Of a DNA stretch of 6,725 nt, positions 6,021-6,725 are shown piece after piece. The notes below the pieces were generated by a model. It saw nothing but the letters and a program-made list of their open reading frames with translations. It ran no database searches and had not been told where the DNA came from. Position 1 is the stretch's first letter; every line of letters begins with the position of its first letter. The translations under genes were made by a program, and so were the position numbers. Origin of the DNA: Bordetella sp. (lineage in GTDB: Bacteria > Pseudomonadota > Gammaproteobacteria > Burkholderiales > Burkholderiaceae_B); NCBI GenBank assembly GCA_027450125.1, contig DAIDKG010000066.1, positions 1 to 6,725 of the forward strand, written 5' to 3'.

Positions 6021-6725
6021 TCAGCGCGAAGTCGCGCCCGGCGTGCGGCGCCAGACGCGCCAGAGCAGCAGGCACAGCAGGCCGCAGCCGAGCAGGGCCA
6101 GCGCGCCGGCATAAACGGGCAGCAGACGTCCGGCGCCCTGCAGGGTGGCCGTCAGACTGCCTTTCAGGGCTATGGGGGCGACGATGACGGCAAAGGCCAG
6201 CAGGATGCCGCCGATGGCAAGCAGGAACAAGGCCATCCAGCCCAGCTGCGGGACGCGAACGCGGGCCGGATCCGCCCCGGCACGGGCTGAGGCGGGCTTG
6301 GCCGCTTTTTTGGCCGTCGCGGCCGGTTTGTCGGCCTTGCCGGCGGCGCGCGATTTGGCTTTGGGCTCGGCCGGCCGCGGCGAGGCCAGATGGACCAGGC
6401 CCTGCCACAGCCCCGGCGCGGCGGCCAGGCTGCCGAAGCCGGCCAGGGCTCCCAGCAGGGCCTCGGGCGAGATCGGACGCGGGCCGGCAAGCCAGTCCGA
6501 TGCGTGGCCTGTTCCCGGCCAGGCGCCCATGTGGCCGTAGAGCGCATGGCCCACGCCATACAGGGCGGCCAGGGCCGCGGCGATCACGGCCAGCACGGTC
6601 GCGGCGCCTGCCGCATCCTGGGCGCGTCGGCTGATGGGCATCAGCATGACCAGGGCGAGTATCTTCAGGCACAGCCAGGTTGCTGCGGCCAACAAGGCGG
6701 CGCTGGCCAGCGAGAGCGCGAAGCC
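6021..6725 (-). CDS. Multi-pass membrane protein of unknown function (N-terminus off the right edge)
   Basis: I do not recognise the family. The frame is open to the window edge, giving 234 visible residues without a certain start. Hydrophobic segments lie at about 2-30 (FALSLASAALL onward), 41-64 (TVLAVIAAALAALYGV), possibly 88-113, 161-187 (LGWMALFLLAIGGILLAFAV) and 200-224 (LLPVYAGALALLGCGLLCLL), so this is an inner-membrane protein. Between the third and fourth lies a basic, Ala/Lys/Pro-rich loop (about 117-152, with KADKPAATAKKAAKPASA), which by the positive-inside rule should face the cytoplasm. The protein ends with a basic tail, RVWRRTPGATSR. Internal ATGs at 6647 and 6641 would cut through the first hydrophobic segment and have no ribosome-binding site, so the gene most likely starts outside the window. 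It has the same orientation as opgGH, 140 bases upstream, but no evidence ties it to glucan synthesis. Confidence 0.65.
   Translation of the reverse strand, partial: GFALSLASAALLAAATWLCLKILALVMLMPISRRAQDAAGAATVLAVIAAALAALYGVGHALYGHMGAWPGTGHASDWLAGPRPISPEALLGALAGFGSLAAAPGLWQGLVHLASPRPAEPKAKSRAAGKADKPAATAKKAAKPASARAGADPARVRVPQLGWMALFLLAIGGILLAFAVIVAPIALKGSLTATLQGAGRLLPVYAGALALLGCGLLCLLLWRVWRRTPGATSR

Noticed and set aside
4270..6114. Long plus-strand frame (614 codons) antisense to opgG
   Set aside because: It mirrors the real gene; its product is rich in Gly, Arg, Val and His with no recognisable motif, and the opposite strand encodes a clear OpgG. The repetitive Gly/Leu part is just the complement of the Lys/Pro linker.
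5881..6672. Upstream extension of the opgG reading frame to an apparent start at 6672, giving an 898-residue protein
   Set aside because: The added sequence is Arg/Gly/Pro-rich, overlaps a much better membrane-protein frame, and places the OpgG signal peptide in the interior of the protein. It is a by-product of few stop codons in GC-rich DNA.

Overview
The window is GC-rich bacterial DNA with closely packed genes. Protein style and gene order suggest a betaproteobacterium of the order Burkholderiales, and the Bordetella/Achromobacter group (Alcaligenaceae) is my best guess. That placement comes from recognising the proteins, not from a search. I see no rRNA, tRNA, CRISPR array, transposase or phage gene.

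Layout. (1) The left edge holds the first 57 codons of a phosphoribosyltransferase-like gene on the minus strand, running off the window. (2) Divergent from it on the plus strand are a 133-residue protein of unknown function with a Cys-rich N-terminus (CX4CXC), and then an alpha/beta hydrolase of the plant-esterase/hydroxynitrile-lyase type with a complete catalytic triad. A GC-rich hairpin lies between these two. (3) The hydrolase converges on the next operon. Between their 3' ends sit a near-perfect 25-nt inverted repeat, which includes the hydrolase stop codon, and a second hairpin, which includes the stop codon of the opposing gene. (4) The minus strand from about 5880 down to 1542 is the osmoregulated periplasmic glucan (OPG) operon opgG-opgH (mdoG-mdoH), with a 20-nt overlap between the two genes. 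(5) Upstream of opgG, also on the minus strand and running off the right edge, is an unrecognised multi-pass membrane protein with a basic Ala/Lys-rich loop.

How the main genes work together. OpgH is the inner-membrane family 2 glycosyltransferase that makes and exports the beta-1,2-glucan backbone. OpgG is the secreted periplasmic partner needed for OPG assembly; related proteins have been shown to act on beta-1,2-glucan. The overlap of the two genes fits translational coupling.

The window is largely ordinary chromosomal backbone and I do not see a convincing undescribed system. The observations most worth checking are the roughly 80-residue Lys/Pro-rich, TonB-like linker inserted between the OpgG signal peptide and its conserved domain; the long inverted repeat in the convergent gene gap; the small Cys-motif protein; and the uncharacterised membrane protein upstream of opgG.
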